Assembly: GCA_025360785.1 (NCBI GenBank)
Contig: JANYBN010000062.1
Span: 1-58,475, forward strand
Source of the DNA: Geobacter sp.
Lineage (GTDB): Bacteria; Desulfobacterota; Desulfuromonadia; Geobacterales; Pseudopelobacteraceae
Reading direction: 5' to 3'
Length of the DNA: 58,475 bases
Positions 51,928 to 58,475 of the stretch are shown in pieces. Made by a program: the position numbers and the translations under genes. The notes beneath the pieces are model-generated. The model was given only the letters and a program-made list of their open reading frames with translations. It had not been told where the DNA came from and searched no databases. Every line of letters begins with the position of its first letter. The first letter of the stretch is position 1.

Positions 51928-53235
51928 ATGGAAATAAAAATACCTGAAGTAGGCGAGTCGGTGCGTGAGGCGCTGCTGGCCAAGTGGTTTAAAAAGAGTG
52001 GTGACGTTGTCAAACGGGACGACCCGCTCTGCGAAATCGAAACAGACAAAATTACGCTTGATCTTAATGCCGATGCATCAGGGGTGCTCGCCATATCGGT
52101 GTCTGAAGGTTCGACGGTGGCAGTCGGGGCGGTGATCGGCATGATTAACGAGTCGGCAGCTGTGCCGGAAACACCGGTTGCTGCCACTTCAACAGAGCTG
52201 GCTGAGAAACTGGTCGCTCCATCATCGTCACCATCCTTGAGGCGTGAGATGCGTGAACAGAATATTTCACCGGATGAGGTTGAGGGGAGCGGTAAAGGGG
52301 GGCGTATTACGCTTGATGACCTGTTCTCCCGTATCGAGGAAAAGTCCAAGACTCCGCCTCCATCACGCCCTGCAACGATTGACGTGCCACCGGTGGTTAC
52401 GTCTGAGCCTCAGAAAGTGGCTTCTTTGCCGGTTTTACCGCCAGTGCCTCAATCACCAGCTCCACCTGTCGTAGAGTCGCCGGAACCGACAAAGCCGTTT
52501 TCGGTGCGCACGGAAGAACCTCCGGTCTATTCATCCGGTCGTGAGGAGCGCCGTCCGATGACGCCGATTCGCAAGCGGATCGCAGAGCGTCTGGTCGCGG
52601 CCCGCCAGCAGACCGCCATGTTGACTACTTTCAACGAGGCTGATCTGTCCCATGTAAAGACGCTGCGCAACAGCTATCGTGAACATTTCATTCAGCGTCA
52701 CGGCATCGCCCTCGGGCTCATGCCGTTCTTTGTAAAGGCGTGTGTCGAGGCCCTCAAAGAGTTTCCTCTGGCTAATGCCAGTATTGACGGAGATGATATC
52801 GTTTATCACCATTATTATGACATCGGCATTGCTATCGGCGGTGACAAAGGGCTGGTGGTGCCGGTTTTGCGCAATGCAGACCAGCTCAAGCTTTACGAGA
52901 TCGATCAGGCTATAGTCGCCTATGCGGAAAAGATCAAAACCAACCATCTGGCGATCTCGGATCTTGAGGGGGGCACGTTCACCATCAGCAACGGCGGCGT
53001 GTACGGCTCGATGCTTTCTACGCCGATACTGAATCCTCCCCAGAGTGCCGTGCTGGGAATGCATGCTATTCAGGACAGGGCGGTAGTGCGAGACGGCCAG
53101 ATTGTTATTCGACCTATGATGTATCTGGCGCTTTCCTATGACCATCGCATCATCGACGGTCGCGATGCAGTCGGATTTCTGAAGAAGGTGAAGGAGTATA
53201 TCGAAGCACCGGAAGAGCTGCTGCTGGAAGGGTGA
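51928..53235 (+). CDS. sucB: Dihydrolipoamide succinyltransferase (2-oxoacid dehydrogenase E2)
   Basis: 435 aa from the ATG at 51928 (GGAG 6 bases upstream); the upstream TTG is not needed. The lipoyl domain (~1-75) has K41 in EIETDKITLDL. A Pro-rich linker, an E3-binding segment (~95-130, SPSLRREMREQNISPDEVEG), a second Pro-rich linker and the catalytic domain (~205-435) follow, ending with SYDHRIIDGRDAVGFL (His/Asp catalytic motif). TTFNEADLSHV is the form usual in succinyltransferases. It is the E2 core of the 2-oxoglutarate dehydrogenase complex. The E3 gene follows, but no E1 (sucA) is present in the window. Confidence 0.93.
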   Translation: MEIKIPEVGESVREALLAKWFKKSGDVVKRDDPLCEIETDKITLDLNADASGVLAISVSEGSTVAVGAVIGMINESAAVPETPVAATSTELAEKLVAPSSSPSLRREMREQNISPDEVEGSGKGGRITLDDLFSRIEEKSKTPPPSRPATIDVPPVVTSEPQKVASLPVLPPVPQSPAPPVVESPEPTKPFSVRTEEPPVYSSGREERRPMTPIRKRIAERLVAARQQTAMLTTFNEADLSHVKTLRNSYREHFIQRHGIALGLMPFFVKACVEALKEFPLANASIDGDDIVYHHYYDIGIAIGGDKGLVVPVLRNADQLKLYEIDQAIVAYAEKIKTNHLAISDLEGGTFTISNGGVYGSMLSTPILNPPQSAVLGMHAIQDRAVVRDGQIVIRPMMYLALSYDHRIIDGRDAVGFLKKVKEYIEAPEELLLEG

Positions 53236-53314
53236 AGGACTTATGGTAGGGGCGCATCCTTGTGATTGCCCGCCTTTTAATGGTCTAGTTAATCAAATAA
53301 CGGAGGATTTCAGT

Positions 53315-54784
53315 ATGTCTGAAAATATAATATACGATTTAATAGTCATCGGTGCCGGACCGGGCGGCTATGTGGCCGCTATTCGCGCCTCACAGCTTGG
53401 AATGAAGGTTGCCGTGGTTGATAAACGCTTTGCATTAGGCGGTGTCTGTCTTAACGAGGGGTGCATTCCGAGCAAGGCGCTGCTTGATTCAAGCGAGCTC
53501 TTTGCCGTGGCGCGGGACAGATTCGCCCTGCATGGCATAGCTATAGATCCTCCCCGCCTCGATCTGGATGCCATGATGCTGCGCAAGGATGATGTGGTCA
53601 AGAAGCTGACCGATGGCATCGCCTATCTTTTCAAAAAGAACGAAATCGTCCGGCTTCACGGCACCGCAATTCTCAAGGGCGTTAATGCAGCCGGACAGCA
53701 CCAGGTGGAGGTGTCGCAGGCAGTATCATCTTCCGCATCAACCGGTCAGCAAAGTCTGCTGGAACAAGCTCCTCAGCCAACGGTAACGATCAGCGCTCCA
53801 AAGGTGATTCTTGCGACCGGCAGCGAGGCGTCCGGGTTGCCGGGAATTCCTTTGGATGGCCATGTTGTCGTAAGTGCGCGCGAAGCGCTCTCCTTCGATC
53901 AAGTACCGGAACATCTGATCGTGGCCGGTGGCGGTTTTATCGGACTTGAACTCGGCTCCGTCTGGCGGCGTCTGGGTGCCAAGGTTACAGTGATGGAGAT
54001 GCTGCCTCAGATTCTGCCGAATATGGATCGTCAGGTTGTCGATACGCTCTATCGGTCGCTGCGCAAACAGGGCATCCAGTTCAAGCTGAGTACACGCATT
54101 ACCGGTGTCCACCGGATCGGTGCCAAGGCGATTGTCCTGTTTAACTCCGGTACCGGCAGTGAAGAGATCGACTGCGACAAAGTGCTGGTAGCTGTAGGTA
54201 GGCGGCCATCGACTGATGGTCTTGGTCTTGAGGAGATTAGCGTGACGCTGGATGAATCGGGGAGGGTGGCTGTAGATGATTCATATCAATCGTCGGTGTC
54301 AGGAATTTATGCCATCGGTGATCTGGTGTCCGGCCCCATGCTTGCCCACAAGGCGTCTGAGGAAGGGATCGCCTGTGTCGAACGGATGGCCGGGATGGCG
54401 ACCAAAGTGGAATACGAGTTCATTCCAGGAGTCGTGTATACCTGGCCGGAAGCGGCCAGCGTCGGCGCGACGGAGGAACAGCTCAAGGCTGCCGGCATAC
54501 CCTATCGGAGCGGCCGCTTCAATTTTGCCGCCCTCGGCAGGGCCCGCTGCATGGACGAGACGGAAGGTTTTGTCAAGATTCTTGCCCATCAGGAAACCGA
54601 CCGGGTGCTGGGGATTCACATCATCGGCCCCCGGGCGTCCGACCTGATTTCCGAGGCGGCAACGGTTATGAATTTCGGCGGAACAGCCAGAGACATAGCG
54701 CTGATGTGTCACGCCCATCCGACCCTGCCGGAGGCGATCAAAGAGGCAGCGCTGGATGTTCATAAAGAGGCGATTCACGCCTGA
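53315..54784 (+). CDS. lpd: Dihydrolipoyl dehydrogenase (E3) with an internal insertion
   Basis: 489 aa from the ATG at 53315 (GGAGG 9 bases upstream); the frame is open from 53243 but the extra 24 residues are atypical. The FAD motif is IGAGPGGYVAA (13-18), the redox disulfide is C45-C50 in GGVCLNEGCIPSKALL, the NAD motif is VAGGGFIGLELGSVW, and the C-terminal interface has CHAHPTLPEAIKEA with the catalytic His-Glu. Compared with standard E3 there is an extra ~20-residue Ser/Gln-rich loop at ~133-155 (SQAVSSSASTGQQSLLEQAP) before the ILATGSE strand. It reoxidises the lipoyl group of SucB. It lies 79 bases after sucB and 24 bases before the aconitase gene. Confidence 0.94.
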   Translation: MSENIIYDLIVIGAGPGGYVAAIRASQLGMKVAVVDKRFALGGVCLNEGCIPSKALLDSSELFAVARDRFALHGIAIDPPRLDLDAMMLRKDDVVKKLTDGIAYLFKKNEIVRLHGTAILKGVNAAGQHQVEVSQAVSSSASTGQQSLLEQAPQPTVTISAPKVILATGSEASGLPGIPLDGHVVVSAREALSFDQVPEHLIVAGGGFIGLELGSVWRRLGAKVTVMEMLPQILPNMDRQVVDTLYRSLRKQGIQFKLSTRITGVHRIGAKAIVLFNSGTGSEEIDCDKVLVAVGRRPSTDGLGLEEISVTLDESGRVAVDDSYQSSVSGIYAIGDLVSGPMLAHKASEEGIACVERMAGMATKVEYEFIPGVVYTWPEAASVGATEEQLKAAGIPYRSGRFNFAALGRARCMDETEGFVKILAHQETDRVLGIHIIGPRASDLISEAATVMNFGGTARDIALMCHAHPTLPEAIKEAALDVHKEAIHA

Positions 54785-54808
54785 ACTGAAAGAGTAAGGA
54801 GGCCTAAC

Positions 54809-56743
54809 ATGCCGAAAAACCTGACAACAAAAATTCTTGAGGCCCACCTCGTGGAAGGGAAGCTTGTTCCCGGCACTGAAATATCAATCAAGATTGACCA
54901 TACGTTACTGCAGGATGCCACCGGCACGATGGCAATGCTGGAATTTATCGCTATGGGACTTCCGCGCGTCAAAGTTGATCTGGCAGCGCAGTATATTGAT
55001 CACAACCTGCTGCAGACCGATTACAAGAACGCCGATGATCATGCCTTTCTGACATCGGCTGCGATGAAATTCGGCGTGCATCTCTCCAAACCGGGCAACG
55101 GCGTCTCCCACCAGGTGCACCTGGAACGCTTCGGTGTTCCTGGCTTCACCCTTCTGGGGGCGGATTCCCATTCGCCGACAGCTGCCGGCATCTCGGTGCT
55201 GGCCATTGGCGCCGGCGGCCTCGATGTTGCGCTGGCGATGGCCGGACATCCATTCAATCTGCCCTGTCCGGCGGTTATGGGGGTCAAACTGACCGGCAAG
55301 CTTCTGGACTGGGTATCGGGCAAGGATGTGATTCTTGAAATGCTGCGGCGGCACACGGTCAAAGGCGGTGTTGGCAAGGTCATCGAATATTACGGTCCTG
55401 GCGTGGCGACGCTGTCGGCTACGGATCGAGCCACTATCGGCAACATGGGGGCTGAGCTGGGGGCGACCTCTTCAATATTTCCTTCGGATGACCGTACGAG
55501 GGACTTTCTGGTTTCACAGGGGAGAGGCGAAAGCTGGCAACCGCTGGCGGCAGATGAAGGGGCTGGTTACGATGAGTACGACGAAATTGATCTCTCCGCG
55601 CTGGAACCGTTGATCGCCTGCCCCTCATCTCCTGACAACGTGGTACCTGTTCGAGAGGTGGCGGGGACTAAGGTTGATCAGGTGATAGTCGGCAGTTCGG
55701 TGAACTCGTCGTATCGCGATTTGATGACTGTCTGTCGGATTATGGAGGGGAATCGGGTCGCAGCGGGGGTGCATTTCCATGTTAATCCGGGCAGTCGCCA
55801 GTCGCTGGAAAATGTGGCCCAGGACGGCGGTGTCCTGATGCTCTTGATGGCCGGCGTCAGTATTCATCAGTCCGGCTGTCTGGGGTGCATCGGTATGGGA
55901 CAGGCGCCGGGCACCGACCAGGTGAGTCTGCGCACTTTTCCGCGCAACTTTCCCGGTCGGAGCGGCACCAAGGGGGACAAGGTCTATCTCTGCTCGCCGG
56001 AAACTGCCGCAGCGTCCGGTATCAATGGTGTCATAACCGACCCGCGCAAATTGGGCGAGATCAGATCATACCCAGCTGTGCAGAATCCCGAAAAATATCT
56101 GCTCGACGATTCCAGTATTATCTTTCCGCTGGAGGACAGCTCTAAAGTCGAGATTAAAACCGGGCCGAATATCGTGCCGTTTCCGGATTTTGACGCATTG
56201 CCTGAATCCCTGCAAACCACCGTTGTAATTGCGCTTGGCGATAATATTACGACCGATCATATCATGCCGGCCGGCAATAAGGTTTTGCCGTTGCGCAGTA
56301 ATATCCCTGCCATCAGCGAGCATGTTTTTGAGCAGGTGGATCCGGATTTTCCTGCCCGGGCCAAAGTGGCCGGAAACGGTATTGTGGTTGCCGGTGAGAA
56401 TTACGGTCAGGGGTCGTCTCGCGAGCATGCCGCCATTGCGCCTCGCTTTCTGGGAATCCGCGCCAAGATCGTCAAAAGTTTTGCCCGCATTCACAAGGCC
56501 AATCTGGTTAATTTCGGCATATTACCGTTGATTTTCAAAAATGCGGATGATATCAATCTGTTCAGGCAAGGGTGTCATGTCTCGTTTCAGGGCGTGCGGC
56601 AGCTGATTGAAAGCGGAGCCAGTGAAATCCCGGTGTCAGTGGATGGCAAAGAGGTCATCACCCTGCTGGAAATCTCCGCCCGCCAGCGCCAGGAGCTACT
56701 GGCAGGTGGCACATTGAACCTGGTTAAACATCAACAACATTGA
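54809..56743 (+). CDS. Aconitate hydratase (aconitase family), unusual cluster ligand
   Basis: 644 aa, shorter than AcnA (~890). Family motifs are clear: QDATGTMAMLEF, LGADSHSPTAAGISVLAIGAGG, CLGCIGMGQAPG (two of the three Fe-S cysteines), GDNITTDHIMPAG and NYGQGSSREHAAIAP, with KSFARIHKANLVNFGILPL as the swivelling-domain end. The position equivalent to the first cluster cysteine, GSCTNSSYED in classic aconitases, reads GSSVNSSYRDL here: Cys is Ser and Thr is Val (checked in the DNA at about 55689-55708). The length and motifs resemble the small Aquifex-type aconitases. It probably interconverts citrate and isocitrate. Whether another cysteine (TVCRI nearby) replaces the ligand is open. AAGGAGG precedes the ATG. 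Confidence 0.88.
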   Translation: MPKNLTTKILEAHLVEGKLVPGTEISIKIDHTLLQDATGTMAMLEFIAMGLPRVKVDLAAQYIDHNLLQTDYKNADDHAFLTSAAMKFGVHLSKPGNGVSHQVHLERFGVPGFTLLGADSHSPTAAGISVLAIGAGGLDVALAMAGHPFNLPCPAVMGVKLTGKLLDWVSGKDVILEMLRRHTVKGGVGKVIEYYGPGVATLSATDRATIGNMGAELGATSSIFPSDDRTRDFLVSQGRGESWQPLAADEGAGYDEYDEIDLSALEPLIACPSSPDNVVPVREVAGTKVDQVIVGSSVNSSYRDLMTVCRIMEGNRVAAGVHFHVNPGSRQSLENVAQDGGVLMLLMAGVSIHQSGCLGCIGMGQAPGTDQVSLRTFPRNFPGRSGTKGDKVYLCSPETAAASGINGVITDPRKLGEIRSYPAVQNPEKYLLDDSSIIFPLEDSSKVEIKTGPNIVPFPDFDALPESLQTTVVIALGDNITTDHIMPAGNKVLPLRSNIPAISEHVFEQVDPDFPARAKVAGNGIVVAGENYGQGSSREHAAIAPRFLGIRAKIVKSFARIHKANLVNFGILPLIFKNADDINLFRQGCHVSFQGVRQLIESGASEIPVSVDGKEVITLLEISARQRQELLAGGTLNLVKHQQH

Positions 56744-56759
56744 AATTGAAGGAGCTTAA

Positions 56760-58205
56760 ATGCCGAAATTGATCCGTAAAACCAAGATTGTGGCCACTGT
56801 CGGCCCTGCAAGCTCATCTCCGGCAATGATTCAGAAACTGATGAAGGCAGGCGTAGATATCTTCAGGCTGAATTTCTCGCATGGTGAAAACTCGCAGAAG
56901 CTGGAATTGATCCGGATCATCCGGCAGGTGTCGGATAAACTGGGGCATCAGGCTGGCATTCTAGGTGATCTTCAGGGACCCAAAATCAGGACAGGTAAAA
57001 TGGCTGGCGACGGCATGCTGCTGACCAAAGGACAGGAAGTTGTCATTACCACCGATGACATGCTTGGTAATCATGGTGTTATTCCAACTATTTATCGCGC
57101 TCTGCCACACGATGTACATCCCGGTTCTAAAATACTGCTGGATGACGGACTGATGGAGTTGAAGGTTATTGGAATCGAAGGTGAGCAGGTACGCTGTTTA
57201 GTTGTGGCGGGCGGTCTTCTCAAGAATAACAAGGGCATCAATCTGCCGGGTGTGGATGTCTCTGCGCCATGCCTGACTAAAAAAGACCTGATCGACCTTG
57301 ATTTTGCTCTCGAAGCCGGTGTCGATTTTATTGCGCTCTCTTTTGTGCGAACTGCCGAGGATATTGAAGAGATAAAGAGGATAATCTCTGCTAAAGGGAA
57401 AGACACTCCGGTCGTGGCTAAAATAGAGAAACCGGAGGCGCTCCGAAACTTCAAAAAAATCCTGGAGGCGACCGATGCAGTTATGGTTGCGCGAGGTGAT
57501 TTGGGGGTAGAAATTGAGCCGGAGAAAGTGCCGATCTACCAGAAAAAAATCATTCAGGCTTGTAACAGAGCAGGCAAACCGGTCATAACTGCTACCCAGA
57601 TGCTGGACTCCATGATACGTAATCCACGTCCGACCAGGGCAGAGACTTCTGACGTAGCCAATGCCATTATTGACGGTACTGATGCCATCATGCTTTCGGC
57701 AGAAACGGCCTCAGGTGATTTTCCAATAGAATCAGTGGAGACGATGGTTCGCATTGCCATGGATGTGGAACATACCGATTTTCCTGTTAGGCTGGATGCG
57801 TCGATATGCCCGGTTTCTACTGTTGCCCAGGCGGTCGCCGAATCGTCCTGTCGAACTGCTGCCACACTCAAGGCCAAAGCCATCGTGGTTTTTACGCGTT
57901 CCGGCAGTACGGCGGCCATGATTGCGGCTTTTAGACCGATTACTCCAATTATTGCATTCACCGCATCGCTGGAAATACGCCGTCGGCTTTCAATCTTCTG
58001 GGGTGTACATTGTGCAGAAGTCGGCATTATGGAACATACCGATCAACAAATATTTGAGGTAGAAAAAAAACTGCTGGCAACAGGTTTTCGCAAAGGCGAT
58101 CTGATTGTAATTTCTATGGGGATTCTTGAAACAAGTGGTTCGACAAATCTTATGAAAGTGCATAAGCTTGGAACCCATGGTTTTTATGAGGTTTTTGAAG
58201 AGTAG
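56760..58205 (+). CDS. pyk: Pyruvate kinase
   Basis: 481 aa, typical length. The N-terminal barrel starts RKTKIVATVGPASSS; active-site segments are DIFRLNFSHGE, LGDLQGPKIRTG, VAKIEKPEAL (catalytic Lys-Glu), VARGDLGVEI and TATQMLDSM, then SAETASGDFP. The C-terminal allosteric domain is complete (VVFTRSGSTAAMIAAF). It converts phosphoenolpyruvate and ADP to pyruvate and ATP. GAAGGAG precedes the ATG, 16 bases after the aconitase stop, so it is likely read with the TCA genes. A weak hairpin and T-rich stretch follow the stop before the rRNA promoter. Confidence 0.97.
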   Translation: MPKLIRKTKIVATVGPASSSPAMIQKLMKAGVDIFRLNFSHGENSQKLELIRIIRQVSDKLGHQAGILGDLQGPKIRTGKMAGDGMLLTKGQEVVITTDDMLGNHGVIPTIYRALPHDVHPGSKILLDDGLMELKVIGIEGEQVRCLVVAGGLLKNNKGINLPGVDVSAPCLTKKDLIDLDFALEAGVDFIALSFVRTAEDIEEIKRIISAKGKDTPVVAKIEKPEALRNFKKILEATDAVMVARGDLGVEIEPEKVPIYQKKIIQACNRAGKPVITATQMLDSMIRNPRPTRAETSDVANAIIDGTDAIMLSAETASGDFPIESVETMVRIAMDVEHTDFPVRLDASICPVSTVAQAVAESSCRTAATLKAKAIVVFTRSGSTAAMIAAFRPITPIIAFTASLEIRRRLSIFWGVHCAEVGIMEHTDQQIFEVEKKLLATGFRKGDLIVISMGILETSGSTNLMKVHKLGTHGFYEVFEE

Positions 58206-58249
58206 TGGAAATAGCCTTCGATTTATTTTCATCGGCAGTCATTTTTATT

Positions 58250-58279
58250 TTGACAATGTTTTGAAGGCTGTGTTAGAAA
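58250..58279 (+). promoter_or_regulatory. Candidate rRNA operon promoter (extended -10)
   Basis: A perfect -35 TTGACA (58250-58255) is followed after 18 bases by TAGAAA (58274-58279), preceded by TG at 58271-58272, giving an extended -10 (TGT-TAGAAA). This places transcription start near 58286, about 155 bases before the 16S start, a usual leader length. Its position right before an rRNA gene supports it. Confidence 0.6.
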
Positions 58280-58335
58280 ACGAGTCCCTTTTGAGACGCA
58301 AGTTTTTGGGGGCGCAGCAGAGAAAAAAGCTTGTC

Positions 58336-58348
58336 TGGTCTTTGAAAA
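58336..58348 (+). promoter_or_regulatory. boxA-like antitermination element in the rRNA leader
   Basis: TGGTCTTTGAAAA closely matches the bacterial boxA (TGCTCTTTGAAAA in Bacillus, TGCTCTTTAACAA in E. coli), where the NusB/NusE complex loads to prevent premature termination of rRNA. It lies between the candidate promoter and the 16S start, as expected. Confidence 0.7.
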
Positions 58349-58441
58349 CCGAATAGCAGTTATTAAGTGATTTGTGCGAAGTAACAAGCAAGAAATTGCC
58401 AGAAGTACAATTTTGAGAATAAGTTATCGAACTTTCATAAT

Positions 58442-58475
58442 AAACTGGAGAGTTTGATCCTGGCTCAGAACGAAC
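58442..58475 (+). rRNA. rrs: 16S ribosomal RNA, first ~34 bases (cut by window end)
   Basis: The last bases contain the universal 16S 5' sequence, including AGAGTTTGATCCTGGCTCAG, the binding site of the 27F primer, followed by AACGAAC. The start is placed by analogy with E. coli (AAATTGAAGAG, here AAACTGGAGAG). The rest of the gene lies outside the window. Confidence 0.97.

Noticed and set aside
58168-58356. 62-aa open frame between pyk and 16S
   Set aside because: It overlaps the end of pyk, the candidate rRNA promoter and boxA; no ribosome-binding site. It is leader sequence.
1-58475. CRISPR arrays, transposases, tRNA genes
   Set aside because: No regularly spaced direct repeats, no transposase motif and no tRNA-like segment (T-loop GGTTCGA with paired arms) were found in the intergenic regions by eye.

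Overview
The window looks like chromosomal DNA from a Geobacter-like bacterium (Desulfuromonadia/Geobacterales). This is inferred from gene content, not from a search. The signs are a cytoplasmic Mvh-type [NiFe] hydrogenase with HdrA, many hybrid histidine kinases and c-di-GMP enzymes, a large chemosensory cluster, full-length NifU/NifS beside TCA-cycle genes, and a nadK/recN neighbourhood. The right edge enters a 16S rRNA gene, with only its first ~34 bases present.

Layout. (1) 1-2596 is the 3' part of a TamB-like gene. (2) 2661-7318, minus strand, is a three-gene unit: a large secreted NHL/FN3/transglutaminase-like/TPR protein, a small secreted helical protein and a cupin. (3) 7319-7787 is a 469-base AT-rich divergent region with nested dyads. 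(4) 7788-24812, plus strand, is a 17-kb signalling cluster: HD-GYP phosphodiesterase, single REC, Hpt, two soluble REC-histidine kinases, two CheW, an MCP, CheB, CheR-TPR, CheA-REC, single REC, REC-PP2C phosphatase, RsbW-like kinase, two STAS proteins and a PilB/GspE-like ATPase. (5) 24869-30202 is a hydrogenase/HdrA/MvhD operon, followed by tusA and an Hpt-REC-REC-GGDEF protein. (6) 32241-39223 is a TonB-dependent receptor, an orphan ABC_sub_bind protein, a membrane histidine kinase and a REC-kinase-REC hybrid, nearly all overlapping. (7) 39258-48102, minus strand, holds recN, a TPR membrane glycosyltransferase, nadK, an AT-rich membrane glycosyltransferase-like gene and valS. (8) 48290-58205, plus strand, holds a phosphohexomutase, nifU, nifS, a terminator, sucB, lpd, aconitase and pyk. 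(9) 58206-58475 is the rRNA leader and the start of 16S.

How the parts may work together. The core of region 4 (MCP, two CheW, CheR-TPR, CheA-REC, CheB) has the same parts list as the Pseudomonas Wsp surface-sensing system. The WspR diguanylate cyclase is absent. In its place sits a complete partner-switching output (REC-PP2C, anti-sigma-type kinase, STAS proteins), plus an Hpt protein reminiscent of the HptB/HsbR/HsbA pathway. An HD-GYP enzyme stands at the head and an ATPase with degenerate MshEN-like repeats at the tail. This is the best candidate in the window for an undescribed composite system. Region 6 looks like a four-component outer-membrane-to-cytoplasm sensing pathway. Region 5 encodes an H2-oxidising cytoplasmic complex with a potentially electron-bifurcating HdrA but no HdrB/HdrC.

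Start codons were adjusted where a Shine-Dalgarno sequence clearly favours an internal start. All functions come from motif reading by eye; no database search was run.
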